A DNA stretch of 64,000 nt from Beroe ovata (Eukaryota > Ctenophora > Nuda > Beroida > Beroidae): contig CAMPET010000197.1 in NCBI GenBank assembly GCA_946803715.1, forward strand, positions 73,529 through 137,528, read 5' to 3'. The position numbers and the translations under genes were made by a program. The notes below the pieces were generated by a model that ran no database searches, had not been told where the DNA came from, and worked only from the letters and a program-made list of their open reading frames with translations. Of the stretch, positions 38,201 to 49,424 are shown piece after piece. Position 1 is the stretch's first letter. Every line of letters starts with the position of its first letter.

Positions 38201-39078
38201 TGAGAACAAGGAAAACATCGACCCCAACTCCGTCACTGGGAAAACCATGATGGTCAAGCAATGTCGTGTTCTCCTGACTAAGAGTGTCCCTCTAGCACCA
38301 CTCACAGATAGGCTATCTAGTCCGGTGTCGACAACCCCGATCCGGGACAGCAGACTTCCCATCAGTCCACTCGCTCGAAATACTGCTCAGATTTGTGATC
38401 GTCCTGGCATCTTGCCAGATAGTCCCCCCGCCAGCCGGTCTAGGTCGAGTAGTCCCGTGGCACGGAGGTATAGGGGGAGTAGGCGGAGAAGTAGAGTGCT
38501 GACTGACAGATTTGCCGAGGCTAAGGAGAATGATGTCTCAGAGAATAATGGATCAGGAGAGGTATGAAGGAGTGGTGAGAGTAAATGTACATCTAGTTAG
38601 AATTTATCGATATTCCAATCGCATTGTCTTTCTCCTACAGAACAAGAGGACACTGAGGTCTTCCAAACAGCTCACTGACCCGCAGAAGAGAGCTATATCT
38701 GAGTGTCTTGTCGTTTGGCGTGGATTTAAAGACATGGAAGGAAAAGAAGAATGGGTTACCCCTGACCAGATACCAGGTATAGAAAGCTCACAATGAATCA
38801 AGTGATAAAAATAAAATTGGGTTTAATTGACCCATCTTTTCTAAAATTTCCTATCGATTGCTCACATTATCTCAGGTCTCGAGGATCTCGACCCGCCTAT
38901 CGGAAAAGAGATGGACGTGAAAAGAGGGAAATGCAATCAACTCTACAAAGCAGTCCTCAAAAAGGTAAGTTAGAGTTTGCCTCCCGTCAGCGACAAGATG
39001 TCTCCGAGATCACTCTAAGTTTCATCCCGATCACAGGTTATCAGAAGTGTCAGGAGGAGAAAAAGTTGCAAGTTTTGA
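32261..39078 (+). CDS. CDCA7-like: CDCA7-type zinc-finger protein with long C-terminal extension (500 aa, 11 exons)
   Basis: CDCA7 activates the remodeller HELLS and supports DNA-methylation maintenance in animals. Exons: 32228-32329 (ATG taken at 32261), 32454-32534, 33147-33261, 33372-33454, 37077-37187, 37289-37438, 37697-37833, 38072-38561, 38641-38776, 38876-38964, 39037-39078; phases agree. Early parts match CDCA7: [13 protein letters not shown] and [13 protein letters not shown]. The zinc-finger domain at about residues 154-249 shows [51 protein letters not shown] and PTGILV. Unlike vertebrate CDCA7, about 250 residues follow: acidic, with a KEN box (ENKENIDP), SP/RS-rich, then a basic helical end. 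The fourth intron (33455-37076) holds an antisense GPCR. AATAAA lies at 39313. Confidence 0.9.
33590..35113 (-). CDS. Intronless rhodopsin-like GPCR nested antisense in a CDCA7 intron (507 aa)
   Basis: A single open frame with seven hydrophobic segments. TM2 has LAISSVD; TM3 is followed by [10 protein letters not shown] in place of DRY; Cys85 and Cys162 fit the TM3-ECL2 disulfide; TM7 reads NSMTNAIIY where NPxxY is expected. Intracellular loop 3 is very long (about residues 209-383), rich in Ser/Arg and with a histidine-rich patch [20 protein letters not shown]. This fits a class A receptor with an extended signalling or scaffolding loop; the ligand is unknown. It lies wholly inside CDCA7 intron 33455-37076 on the opposite strand. 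CCAG lies 3 bases before the ATG, and an assembly N (35125) sits 12 bases upstream, so an upstream exon cannot be excluded. Confidence 0.85.
   Translation of the reverse strand: MTIPDGYYHSLGTLSLLELVIGTPLNLICLSYFISRKTAQSGVNCLFLAISSVDLMMCSIMLFTVIFAFSSDHTHAGPFSSPFVCNMWGVAWHTGAGLSVFLVAVLSITRWRCMVYPLKKIRRGVLPGLTIGYTVIQVFKATMNFWYNGGEDYNFNPFIMGCTVSMIETDNIQIIDKISYFLLYICEMLVPAIPIVGFSLATFFTLYWSERALNREESERSLNRNKSRDLDSSSNKERRSTPDNFAKEVTGKVNGNGSASCRLEKSDVTTYNRSASFSRAVSRRTTEESLANTGITEQLSSVDQYSPDNLFAPLQHFHDDHSQDHADSQCEHAHDQAGSYGNNTPDQTCYNYTPVAPRKENWRIPNTPRKDKKTSKWARKKHATITILILVLVYLVCNALFWCIVIGDALYVFSEGQINYAHAIWGQKQMLFGMTYGAIYTHTAVINSMTNAIIYFVRLEGLRCFAREKVAEVGRWVRSLWDKLSLGPRGGTIGTQVEMRDISNVTY
35125..35250. 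repeat. TG/CTGTG microsatellite after single N (35125)
   Basis: Degenerate GTGTGT and GTCTGT repeats directly upstream of the nested GPCR. The N probably marks an unresolved repeat length. Confidence 0.85.
37495..37690. repeat. Pyrimidine-rich degenerate tandem repeat in CDCA7 intron
   Basis: Repeated variants of ctaactcccactctcccttac between zinc-finger exons 6 and 7 of CDCA7. It also provides the polypyrimidine context of the acceptor at 37696. Confidence 0.7.
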
Positions 39079-39656
39079 GAAAATCAGGATTATGACTGAA
39101 GTTTTCCTTGTTCAACTATCTCGTGTTACTTATTTTGTTCCATCTTTTGACTTTCGTTGACCAAACTGTTTCAGAATGATTACGTATACTGACGGTTTAT
39201 TTTTTAGCTTCATTGTCTCACAGCTTAATATTTTTGACATGTTTCAGTTTTTTAAGTTTTAGGATCATAAGGATTTATAATCAAGGATTTTCTTTTTTAA
39301 TCAAATATGACGAATAAAGCTTTCTCATGCATGGATCTATATTGTCGTCAATCCTGAATGTTATTCATTCTTCGTCATTTCTTTCTTATCTTTCTTATCT
39401 TTCTTATCTTTTTTTCCTTTTCATTCTGATCTATCATAGATTCTATGCCTCCAATCCCATTCTCTTTCATCAGCCATGTCTACCACTAGCTGACAGAACT
39501 GATACAGGAAAAGACGCAATGTTCATATTGGCCACTCCACACCACTCTCTCCACCTTGGTTCAAGCTAAGCCTCCATCCCAGAATCTTATACCTCTAAAC
39601 CAGTATCCGGGAGAATTTTTCACTGTCTACTATAGTGGATAGAATATAGCAACAAG
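39079..39656 (+). other. Short intergenic region CDCA7 to SH3YL1-like
   Basis: It contains the CDCA7 3' UTR with AATAAA at 39313-39318. The ATATAG acceptor-like site ends at 39649, seven bases before the next ATG. No other feature is seen. Confidence 0.55.
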
Positions 39657-42600
39657 ATGCCCATGCTGACAATACCTCAAGCAATGGATGACGAGATCAA
39701 GAAGTCTGTGTACATCTTGCGGGAATTCGCTGCTGATGCTAAGAAAGGTAGGTTATTGGTAGGTTACAGTAAGTTAGGTTAACCAGCATGTTTTCGCGTC
39801 TGTAGGGTAGGTATAGGGTATGTTTACCAGCTTGTTCGGTAACTCAAATTCAACTACATAAGGTAGAAAGATAACTCCTAGTAAGTTTGTCAGTTTTCCT
39901 TTCAGTACTATAACTGACCTATGGTTTTCAATCTGTACTGTTTGTATCTGTGGGAATTCATTCACTGAGAATTTCCCTCAGGGCCTGACAAGTGGATTCC
40001 TGCGTCTATATTCAGCCGTGCGAAGGGCATTGCAATCATCAGTTACTGTAAAATGGGCTGCTTCGTCTCGGCTAGAGGAGGATCTGGTATTGTGGTGGCT
40101 AAACTTCCTTCAGGAGGTACACTTCCGTTCTTGACACCATCTTGACACCATTTTCTAGTCTCTTGACACGATTTTCGGTTCCGTTGACACCACTTTTGCT
40201 GACACCAGTTTATCCTGCAGGTTGGTCAGCCCCCTCTGCAGTAGGGATTGTCGGTCTGAGCGGAGGATTGGAGTTTGGGGTTGAGGTAAGTCCCGAGGAA
40301 TTGTCGGCCATCCAAACCTACTATTCCAGTGTTGTTTTAACTAGTCTCTGTTTTATCTTGGCATGGGCCAATTTCAGACCACGGCCATCATAATGATGCT
40401 GATGTTTCCCAACGCGGTGAAGGCGTTCATGAGGGGCAAGAATGTGACGCTTGGCGGGGGAATTTCAGTCGCAGCTGGACCTTTCGGAAGGTAAGTCTTA
40501 CAATCAATTGGAAAATCTTTGATAATAAGACAATGCTTTTCTGTTAGATGTCTCTCCAACAGTTATCCAATCCCTCCAAATTCCCGAGAGATAAGCATTT
40601 TATCCATTTTGCTAGGGACATAGAAGGGGACGTAGCAGTGAAGTGCCCGGCTGCAATGTACACCTACGCCAAAGCCAAGGGTCTGTTCGTGGGGATAAAC
40701 TTAGGCGGAACTCTGGTACTAGAACGGAAACGCGCCAACGAGAAGTGAGTTGAACAAGAGGAAGTATGTCACAGTCCATATATGGGATAATTACAGTCCT
40801 TTGTCATGTGATCATTCAGAGGGTAGGAGGTTTCGGGTGATTATACACGTTATTTCAACAAATGCCCACGTTAATAATAAACGGGAAGGGGGCGGGCGAC
40901 GAATCGATTAAAATATCAAACCCGCTTCCCCTGTCGGCAAATCAGTCGGCAACAATATATGCAACAGTTATTAATACCGATTTAACTCCTAATTTTCACG
41001 GTGGGCGACAGAGAGAGCATTGTGAATTCTAACTGGGGTAATTGAGGGTAATTAGGATAATCTCAGTGCGATAATTACTCTGCAGGTGTTACGGACCTGG
41101 AATCCGAGCATTCGACATCTTGTCAGGGAAAGTTGCTATTCCCCCACAGTGCAACGTACTGCACGATGTGAGTGTGTTAGTGTTATGAGTGATGTGTGTG
41201 AGTATGGGTTGAGGTGAAAATTGGACGGATAATGGAGAAAAATGATTCCATCCGACATTCCTGTTCGATACAGTGTTCAGTGAACTCCCTGCCATTCAGG
41301 GTAACATAGTTTGATGTCATGAGGTGAAGCATGTGATTTGATATTTCTAATCATTCAGGTCTTGAAAGAACAATCTAGACAAGCAAAACGGAAAGGTTTC
41401 CAGCAGGCTGTTAACGTAGGGAGCAAAGCTGCTGAGAAGAAATACGGTGTCAAAGGTAAGATGAAACGGTGTCAAGAATTTCGGGGTGACATAGACTATG
41501 GCCCATAGTGGGATGCCATAGTGAAAAAGGGTCAATGTTATACCTCATTCCTCAACCAGACCCTAGGGTTTCTGAGAGTTAAAACTGAGTTTGCACAAGA
41601 CAAATTAATATATAACACAACTTTCAGACACACACCTTAGAGCAGTACAAATCCAGACACACCTATAGAGACTAGAACATGCCTAACAGTTAAAGCAATA
41701 CATTGTGCAGATCTAGCTTTTTTCATTATACTTTGCAGTTGCAGTCACACTAAAGTTTAAGTTTTAACACTGTCGGGGACTGGCGTTATTATGTGCTAAA
41801 GAGGTGGGCGTTGATGTGAAGTTCACTCATCATCCAAAATAAGAAATAATACCTGAATATATCATCGTGCCAAGGGTATCTCAACAAAAATGAAATGTCA
41901 TGTTCGAGAGAGAGGGAGAGAGAGGGGGGATTTGCTCTGAGAATTTGTCGCTATATAATATTGTGCCATTTTAAATGATGTATTCGTTGGGATTCTCAAA
42001 TACTATAATAGTAACACGAATTAGCCCTCTCGGAGGGAAACAATGACAGAGCAGGGACCAATGGAGAAAGTGTGGCCCTGACACAGAGATATTCCTGATC
42101 ATATCCTAGTATCCTAGTGTGTGGAAATGGGCAGGAATGTCTGCCGTAGGTGTTGTCAGTTTTATGATAAGTGAGAAGTGGTCTGAGATGAGTACTTCAT
42201 AGCACTTAGTGTTTTCAAGGAAAACTTTTCAAGGAAAACCTATCACCCCTCAGTAATCACCATTACAAGTAATTACTGATTGACTGACGGGCGTTAGATC
42301 AACGGAAGTGAGAATTGAGATATACGTTAAACACATCCGTCAACTGTTGTATTTATCATTCAAACACAAGGAAATATCATAATGAGTGAGATCTAATAGT
42401 GTTATCTTAAGCTGGGTGAGGCTATTGTAACCGAGTGGGGATGGGCATGGAATATCGCGATTGATGGAAATGGCGTCAATGGATCGTGAGGGGTTTGGTT
42501 ATATCATTCTCTTCTAATAAATCCGTGGATGATATTCCAGCAGATAACCGCCGTGATTAAACCTAATATTAATGTCATCCTCTGCCCGAATTTATAATCC

Positions 42601-45161
42601 TATACTCTCATTACAGGTCTAAATAAAGCGGCAAACTCTGCGGCAGGGAGCGCGTTGGCGGCGGAAGAGCGCCATCACTCGGCGAAGAGTGGCGACACCC
42701 AGCGTGAATCATCGTATCGGAACAAGTCCAGAAGTACAAGTCTCAAGCTAGGTGAGTCGCAAACTAGGCGAGGTATTGGTTTTGATAGAAATGGTGAATT
42801 GACCCGATATGAAATAACCAAAAGGGAAGGTCATGATTACGAGAATATCTGCATTGAACTGTGAATGATTCACATGCAAATATTGAGCAACACTCATCAC
42901 CCATTTGTCAGTTTTGATAGATTCATCTCGATAATAATTTGACACTCCGTGGTCTAACCATAAAGCAATTGTGTTACAAGAACGTGCATTATTCACAATT
43001 CCAAAGTTTGATAAAGCGACGAATCTTAGCCTCTCAAAGGGATAGGGTGAAGCAATGATGCACGTGCATTGTGCAGTGTGCAAATAATGAAGTCCTGACT
43101 ACTGAAACTCAGTTTACATCACGATTTGTCATGGATTATTATGCAAAATCTGCCGACATTGTAGGAAAACAAGTAAGTTTCTCATGGTCATTGACACCAG
43201 GCATCATTGACACCAGTCTGTGACGTATCGCTGCTACTGTCTTTGTCATATCTACAGTATTGGTCTGTGATTCGTCACAGACTGGTGTCAGTGCTTCGTC
43301 ACAGACTGGTTTCAGTGATTCGCCACAGACTGGTGTCAGTGATTCGTCACAGACTGGTGTCAGTGTTCCGTCACAGACTGGTGTCAGTGATTCGTCACAT
43401 ACTGGTTTCAGCAATATGATATTGCAGACTGGTGTCTGTGACGTATCGCTGACACCAGTCCGTGACGTATAACTGACACCAGTTGGTCAAGCCTCTGGAT
43501 ATTCCGTGTGGCATTATACATGATACGGTTTATAACTTGAGTAACTTGATACTCATTTCTTCATTTGTTTCCTTGTGCCTGGAATTAAATCCTTGTTGTG
43601 TGTCTCTGAACCATTTGAAAGTTAAAAATCTGAAGTATTTGACTTGTTCTTTTAAATTTAATCGACTATTATTGATGTGGCTATAGATGTACCATGTACA
43701 ATGTACATTGCTTCGAGTATAATGTATTGATTTTATTTACTTAATATACCGGCAAGAAAGTACAGTTCATTCTATTGTTGTGTACAAAGAGCGCGTATAG
43801 TATAGCAGCTGCTATAATTTACCAGCTAGTCATAAATAGCTTATCTTGTATACTTTACTCGTTCAGCACAGTGCATGATTGAATTATGATGGAATCTGCG
43901 CATAATCATAAACACCTCTCCATATAAGGAATAATGCGATATTTCATCCTCCAGTTCAGCTGCTCTTGGAGCGTGTGTGCCTCATTTCTCCAGTAATTTG
44001 TGTATTTGTGGATTATGATCAGTGCTCTCATGCATCAAATCCAAATTGTACTCTGAGTCTGAACAAGCATGTGCATTTTTTGTATATTCTTGTACCTACT
44101 CGATTTTCGTACACCAAACATGTATTCGCAGCCCTAATTCGCTATGCAGGAATATAGGAATCAGGAATTTTCATTGCTCTTCAAACTGTACATTTCGTTG
44201 TACTTGTAGTTGTAAAGGGAAGGCACTTATACTGACTTCATCTAATTCAAATGCCATTGGGTTAGTTGGCTGTAGGCGTGGTTCACAACTTCAGTTTTGA
44301 ATCAAAGCATGTTCTATTCATTCGAAGTTCACCTTTGTCACTTTCATTTTTATCAGGTAAGAGCAAGTTCCTATCCTCGAAAAAAGTCTCGAAGAGTGAA
44401 AAATCAAAGTCAGGCAGCAAAGCTTCATCTACAAGGACAGAAAAAGTAGCGAAGAAAGGTAACACATCTTCACAACTCCCAGTCACACCCACCCTTCAGT
44501 TGTACTCTTAGATTTTACCTGTTTCTGTGAAATCGAATCTATTCCATGTATCTCATTCCTCACTGAGGAATCCTCAGGTCCAGCGCCAGTACCAGTGAAG
44601 CGGAGCGCCCCTGTGCCGCCAGTTCAGCGTGGTGGTGACGCGCGCGCGGCTCAGCCACGCACCGAACAACGGGCAGTCCAGCGCGCTGCTCCGATCTCCT
44701 CTCGCACCTCAACCCCTCACTCTCCTAGCCCCATCCCTCCTCCTGCTGATAACAAGACTTGGGGTCAAGCTCTCTACTCGTTCAGTGGACAACTTTCTTG
44801 TGATATCTCCTTCCAGGTGCAACTTTAAATTTAATAATATCCATAATTCCAACATCCTGATTGAGATTCCTGATAGTGATATGATCCATATGATCCATCT
44901 TAATATTCAGTGATATCAATTTCATCAAAATATTCTTGAATTCTTAAATGAATAGAAGAAGATTTAAGTTTTGCCTTTGTCTCACAATTTCATTTCACGA
45001 GTCCTCCCTCTTGCTTAAAATAATTTCAAGTTTGTTACCCTCAGAAAGATGATCGTATCGAAATCCTGACACGAACAAATTCCGATTTTGACTGGTGGGA
45101 GGGGAGAATAAGCGGTAAGACAGGAATCTTCCCGGCGAATTACATCAAAATAATGGCCTGA
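39657..45161 (+). CDS. SH3YL1-like: SYLF-domain and SH3 protein, SH3YL1/Ysc84 family (434 aa, 11 exons)
   Basis: Members bind phosphoinositides through the SYLF domain and act in actin and membrane dynamics. Exons: 39657-39747, 39982-40116, 40221-40285, 40378-40490, 40616-40744, 41086-41167, 41359-41455, 42617-42751, 44357-44458, 44578-44816, 45045-45161; phases agree. The N-terminus MPMLTIPQAMDDEIKKSVYI leads into the SYLF domain: AKGIAIISYCKMGCF, ARGGSGIVVAKL, WSAPSAVGIVGL, LGGGISVAAGPFGR and LFVGINLGGTLV. A basic Ser/Lys linker and a Pro/Arg-rich stretch precede the C-terminal SH3 domain (ALYSFSG, DWWEGR, GIFPANYIK). Two long introns, 41456-42616 and 42752-44356, hold no gene; the second contains a minisatellite. 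AATAAA is at 45237. Confidence 0.95.
43190..43486. repeat. 24-bp minisatellite with inverted flanking units
   Basis: Six units of 24 bp (type gattcgtcacagactggtgt plus cagt) run from 43268 to 43411. On both sides the same core appears inverted (gacaccagtctgtgacg) at about 43199-43230 and 43440-43480, so the array can fold back on its flanks. It lies in an SH3YL1-like intron. Both strands are open, but this follows from the 24-bp period. Confidence 0.85.
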
Positions 45162-46441
45162 ACTGGTACAAAGAAAGGCAAACTTCTTTCTTGTGTTTTC
45201 CTTGTGTTTTCCTTGTGTTTGATATTTCACGATATAAATAAAGCCGTTTTTATTAGATGTAATATACACAACAATATTGATGTTGAATGATAATTGTGTT
45301 TGAAAACTCCTTTTCTGACCTGACGTTTTGATCAATGCACTGGACATAGAACAAGGACTGTGTGGGTGTGTCAGCGTGAAGGTTTTATTAGTGTTATATT
45401 CGATTTCAATATTCACTTTCAGCATTCCGGCAAATTTCACTTCAACATCCCAATTTTTATTTTTTTTGCATAAAAGCAAGCGTTTGAAAATTAAAACAAA
45501 TAGTATTTGCTTTTATGATTTAATTTTATTTTAAGTTAATCTTTTGCCTGGTAGTTATGACGTGAAAGTGTGATGTGACTTAAAGTTAAATTGAAATGAC
45601 GAATTTCAGAAGTTTGATTTGCCGGATGTTATCTGTCCACGGTTTCTTGGATGCGGCGCGCGCAAGAAACAGTGGACAAATGCAATCCGGCATAGTTTCA
45701 TAATCATATAACCGACTTTTCCAAATCCATCGGTTGATCAATTGCATTTGCAGTCGCGCCGCGCACTAGACGGGCTGCATGAAAAATCGCGCGGCGCGCG
45801 CGGAGCTCCCAGGAGAAAAGTGGAATTGAACCGCGTTTAATAATCTCTTCATGTGAAATTGCTGAGCTGATCTCGATTTCAAAGGAACGCGTTCATGCAT
45901 TGGCCATTGTTGTGCCGCGTCGTTATGCCGAATAAAACAAGGTATTTCAATCATCGAAATTTTACGTTGTTCCTGTATAGCGTCATTTTTAAAAAATATC
46001 TTTTTCATAGCTGTAGTAAGGGAATTAAATCGAAAAATTGGCCCCAACCTGGAAAAAATTTNCGCGCGCCGCGCGCGAGAAACAGGTCAGGTAACATCTG
46101 ACAAGGTATTTCAATCGCATCGAAATTTTACGCTGTTCTTGTATAGCGTCATTTTCAAAAAATTATATCCTTTTCATAGGTGTCTCTTTTCTTCATTTTG
46201 CTTTTGATGCTTATCACGTCTCTAGTAAAGTTAAACTTTGTAATTATTCTAACGATCTTAATGGGTCTACTGCTTTCTCACTTTTCATGATCTAAAAATC
46301 GTTTTGTATTGCTCAAAAGTATGAAAAATTTCTGTTGAATATATAATAGCACATTGTTCAAACATGCATGTTTTCCTTTTTCAAACCTTACACTGTCTAA
46401 TAATAATGATGATGATAATTCACTCTAAGTCAGGTATCCAT
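45162..46441. other. Intergenic region SH3YL1-like to TMX3-like, with GC palindromes and a single-N join
   Basis: It starts with the SH3YL1-like 3' UTR (AATAAA 45237-45242). GC-rich palindromic islands occur at about 45650-45690, 45755-45815 and 46063-46105. Around the N at 46062 the sequence 45939-46012 (caaggtatttcaatcatcga...) recurs as 46101-46180 with small differences. AAGTCAG ends at 46433, eight bases before the TMX3-like ATG. Confidence 0.6.
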
Positions 46442-49056
46442 ATGTGGATAAATTCCATACAATGCTTGGTTCTGGTCATAATAGCTTTGGGCGGGTCTTC
46501 CAAGGTTTTAGAATTGGGTTCAGAATTTGGAGATTTGAACAATTTGGAAGAGCCACATTTAGTCATGTTCTATGCACCATGGTGTGGACATTGTAAATCA
46601 TTACACCCAATTTGGTAAGTTCAAAATAATGTTCTGACCAATATACTAAGTTCTTATTTGATTTCACTTGAGAACTTGCATATTACATGGATTGCATGCT
46701 ATATTGTGGTATATTCAACAGGTATGAATTGGGCAACAAATTAAGTAGACAAACCATTACAGTTGCAAGGATAGATGCTACCATATATAGAACTGCAGCT
46801 GAAAAGTTTAATGTGAGAGGGTTCCCATCTCTAAGACTAATTGCAAAAGATAGAGCAATTGAGTTTGTTGGAGATAGAACTGTGGTAAGATTCCCAACAT
46901 TTTTCTCAGTTCCCATTCTATTGAAACGAGTATATTTGCAATGAGGCTACTTCATTTCAGGAAGCCCTCTCCGATTTTGCTATCAGAGGTTCAAGGCCTT
47001 TGATAGAGAGTGTGGGAAGTTTAGGAAAACTGAATGATCTTCGACGATCTGATGATGTTATATTTTTGTCACTCAATATATCTGAGGAGGTTCATCAGTG
47101 TCTCCTAATATTGGCTTCTTCTATTGTTCATGAAACAATTGTAGCTGAGGTGAGCAATGACATTTGATTTTTTATCTAATATTGTTGATCTGTCTTCATC
47201 AGCTAAACTGTGTTATCTTTATTCAGGTAAAGAACAGTGATATACTCAAAGTTGATGGATCCATAAAAGCAACTGAAGTTAATGATAGGACCTACCTAAG
47301 ACCAGATCTTAGCATCTCTAGGTCGCCTGGATTGCTTGTACTAAAAGACAGTAAAGTAAGATGGTTTGTTTCTGTCTAATGATGTCATATTAAAAGTTGA
47401 TGCCATATTATAATTGATTGGAAAGAAATTTTTCCCAGGTTTATGAATATACTGGTAACATAGATGACTGCTTGGATGTTGCTGATTGGATAAGATCTGA
47501 GAGATTTTCCTCATTTCAGAAGGGCTCATACCCTGTTATCCATCCTTTGATCTACTTGAAGTACAAAATAGGTTAATTTCTTAAATGTGAATGAGCTGTA
47601 GAACTTACATACTTGTTGAATACCATTCTGTTATGGCACAGAATCTTAAACTAGTAATGTTTACACATTTCCATTGCAGTTTTCTACCTCGGTGAAAGCA
47701 GATCAAGGATTGCTGAAATGGAGTTCATCTCGACTGAGAGAGAATCACTGCCAGATAACTTCTACTTCATACACATTGACAAAGCAGAGTACATAGAGTC
47801 CCTCATCAGTGCATTTGTCGAGGTAGAAAGATTTCAGTGTTACACGACGTTCATTTTGGATTTATGCCTCAAATAAAGAAAAGAGCCTTATCTTTGACTG
47901 GCTATGAATGTTAACAGCTCCCTCACGATTCATGAAGCTTATGTTTGTATCTATAACAGGAGGAGAGCATTGTCGTATTTGACCCAGTGACAGAACTCTA
48001 CTCCTACACCACTGATCAGATAGAATCCATCAAGTCAATCCTAGAGGGCGTGGTCAAGGGAAATGTTGACTTGTATGGTGGAACTGGTATTGTGGCAAAC
48101 GTTAAGAAGGTACCGGTCAATCGTGTCATTAATCCGTTGTTTCTAACTTGTGTTGTTAACTGGTGTTGTTAACATGTGTTGTTAACCTGTGTTGTTAATC
48201 TGTGGTTAACCTGTGTTGTTAACCTGTGTTGTTAACCTGTGTTGTTAACCTGTGTTGTTAACCTGTGGTTAACCTGACTTCTCGTTAACTCGTGGTTTGT
48301 TAAGTTGCGGTTTCTATGATTTGTTTATTGCACTAACTTGCAACTACCTCAGGTCTGGTACAGACTCGTGTCCAACGTCCTGCCTCTCTTCACTGACCAT
48401 CCCATTATCATGAGCCTGATCCTTCTTATTCCCACAGGTGAGACACTGGAGTACAATGCTACATCCAAATTTAATAAGTTGAATCGTACAACATTTTCCT
48501 GGTGATTTAGCTCAAACTTTTGGTGTCTCACTAATTTTTGTGTTTTTCACGTAGTGTTTCCCACCAAAAGTAGTCACTCACTTCACTTCTACCGATGTTT
48601 TGATCAAAAATTCGATGAAATATTTTTGTTTCATTTTCATGCAAATGCCATGGATTCCTATGTAATTTTGAACGCTGAATAGATTCCCGATCGGATTTTA
48701 TCACTAAATATTATTTCAGGGCTCATCATTTTCTGCTGTTTCGATAGTTTTGGAAGCAAAGAGGCAGAACCAGAGCGACAAGTGAGAAGTAGTGAAAGTC
48801 ACATGGATCTTCTATGGCAGAAAAATGAAAAGTTAGCTTTTTTTCTCGATCAGAAAATAATCAAGTTCAACGACACGTTGATTTTCGATTTTGCTTTGTG
48901 AAGATCTGTCTTGTGAATTTGAGAACAATCGAAATTCTGCAATGATAAACCAGTTATTATTTCAGTGGAAAGAACGAAATTCAAGGAGAAAAAGATGTTG
49001 AAGTCGAAGAAAACCCTACGGAGGAAAAGGATCCCGAACTCAAAAAAGACGAGTGA
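46442..49056 (+). CDS. TMX3-like: TMX3-like transmembrane protein disulfide isomerase (455 aa, 10 exons)
   Basis: An ER membrane thioredoxin-family oxidoreductase. Exons: 46442-46614, 46722-46884, 46961-47149, 47227-47355, 47439-47571, 47680-47822, 47960-48109, 48353-48437, 48720-48831, 48966-49056; phases agree and length matches human TMX3 (454 aa). A signal peptide ([20 protein letters not shown]) is followed by the active site [12 protein letters not shown] (Cys48, Cys51) and the cis-Pro segment [11 protein letters not shown] membrane span ([19 protein letters not shown]) near residue 395 precedes an acidic cytosolic tail ending KKDE, a dilysine ER-retrieval signal. The 48831 donor (GTTAGC) was chosen because it keeps the frame into this tail; an alternative donor at 48781 gives a short basic end. 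Confidence 0.94.
48148..48285. repeat. Short tandem repeat of about 15 bp in TMX3-like intron
   Basis: About eight to nine units of type gttgttaacctgt with length variants, inside intron 7 of the TMX3-like gene. Confidence 0.85.
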
Positions 49057-49424
49057 CGAAAATCTTGAAGATGACTGATGACTTCATTATTATTTTGCTG
49101 TGTTCAGGAGTTATGGAACTGAACGGAACATTACTATAGATCTGGTGCAGTGTCCTGCTACAAATGCCATGATGGAAACTCGAAACTTGCCCCAATCTTT
49201 AATGCTTGAGCCTTGATTTCGTCTCAAATCTCTATTTGACTTCATATTTGCTATACTTTTTTTACGTGCTTTTTATTCTCTGGTACAGATTGAAAACTGA
49301 CGACCTTCTTACATCTTTACATGATAGACATCCTGTAATTGCTTTCCTACTTAAGACCTCAACTCTCGCTCAATTACAAAATATATCTCACCACGAATAA
49401 TTCCCCCTACTTTACAGCTACCCC

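Noticed and set aside
43139-43472. Repetitive frames on both strands and a CRISPR-like look of the 24-bp units
   Set aside because: The units are contiguous without spacers and lie in a eukaryotic intron; the open frames follow from the 24-bp period.
48720-48781. Alternative shorter TMX3-like exon using the donor after 48781
   Set aside because: It gives a short basic end without the acidic tail and dilysine signal; the 48831 donor keeps both, although minor use cannot be excluded.
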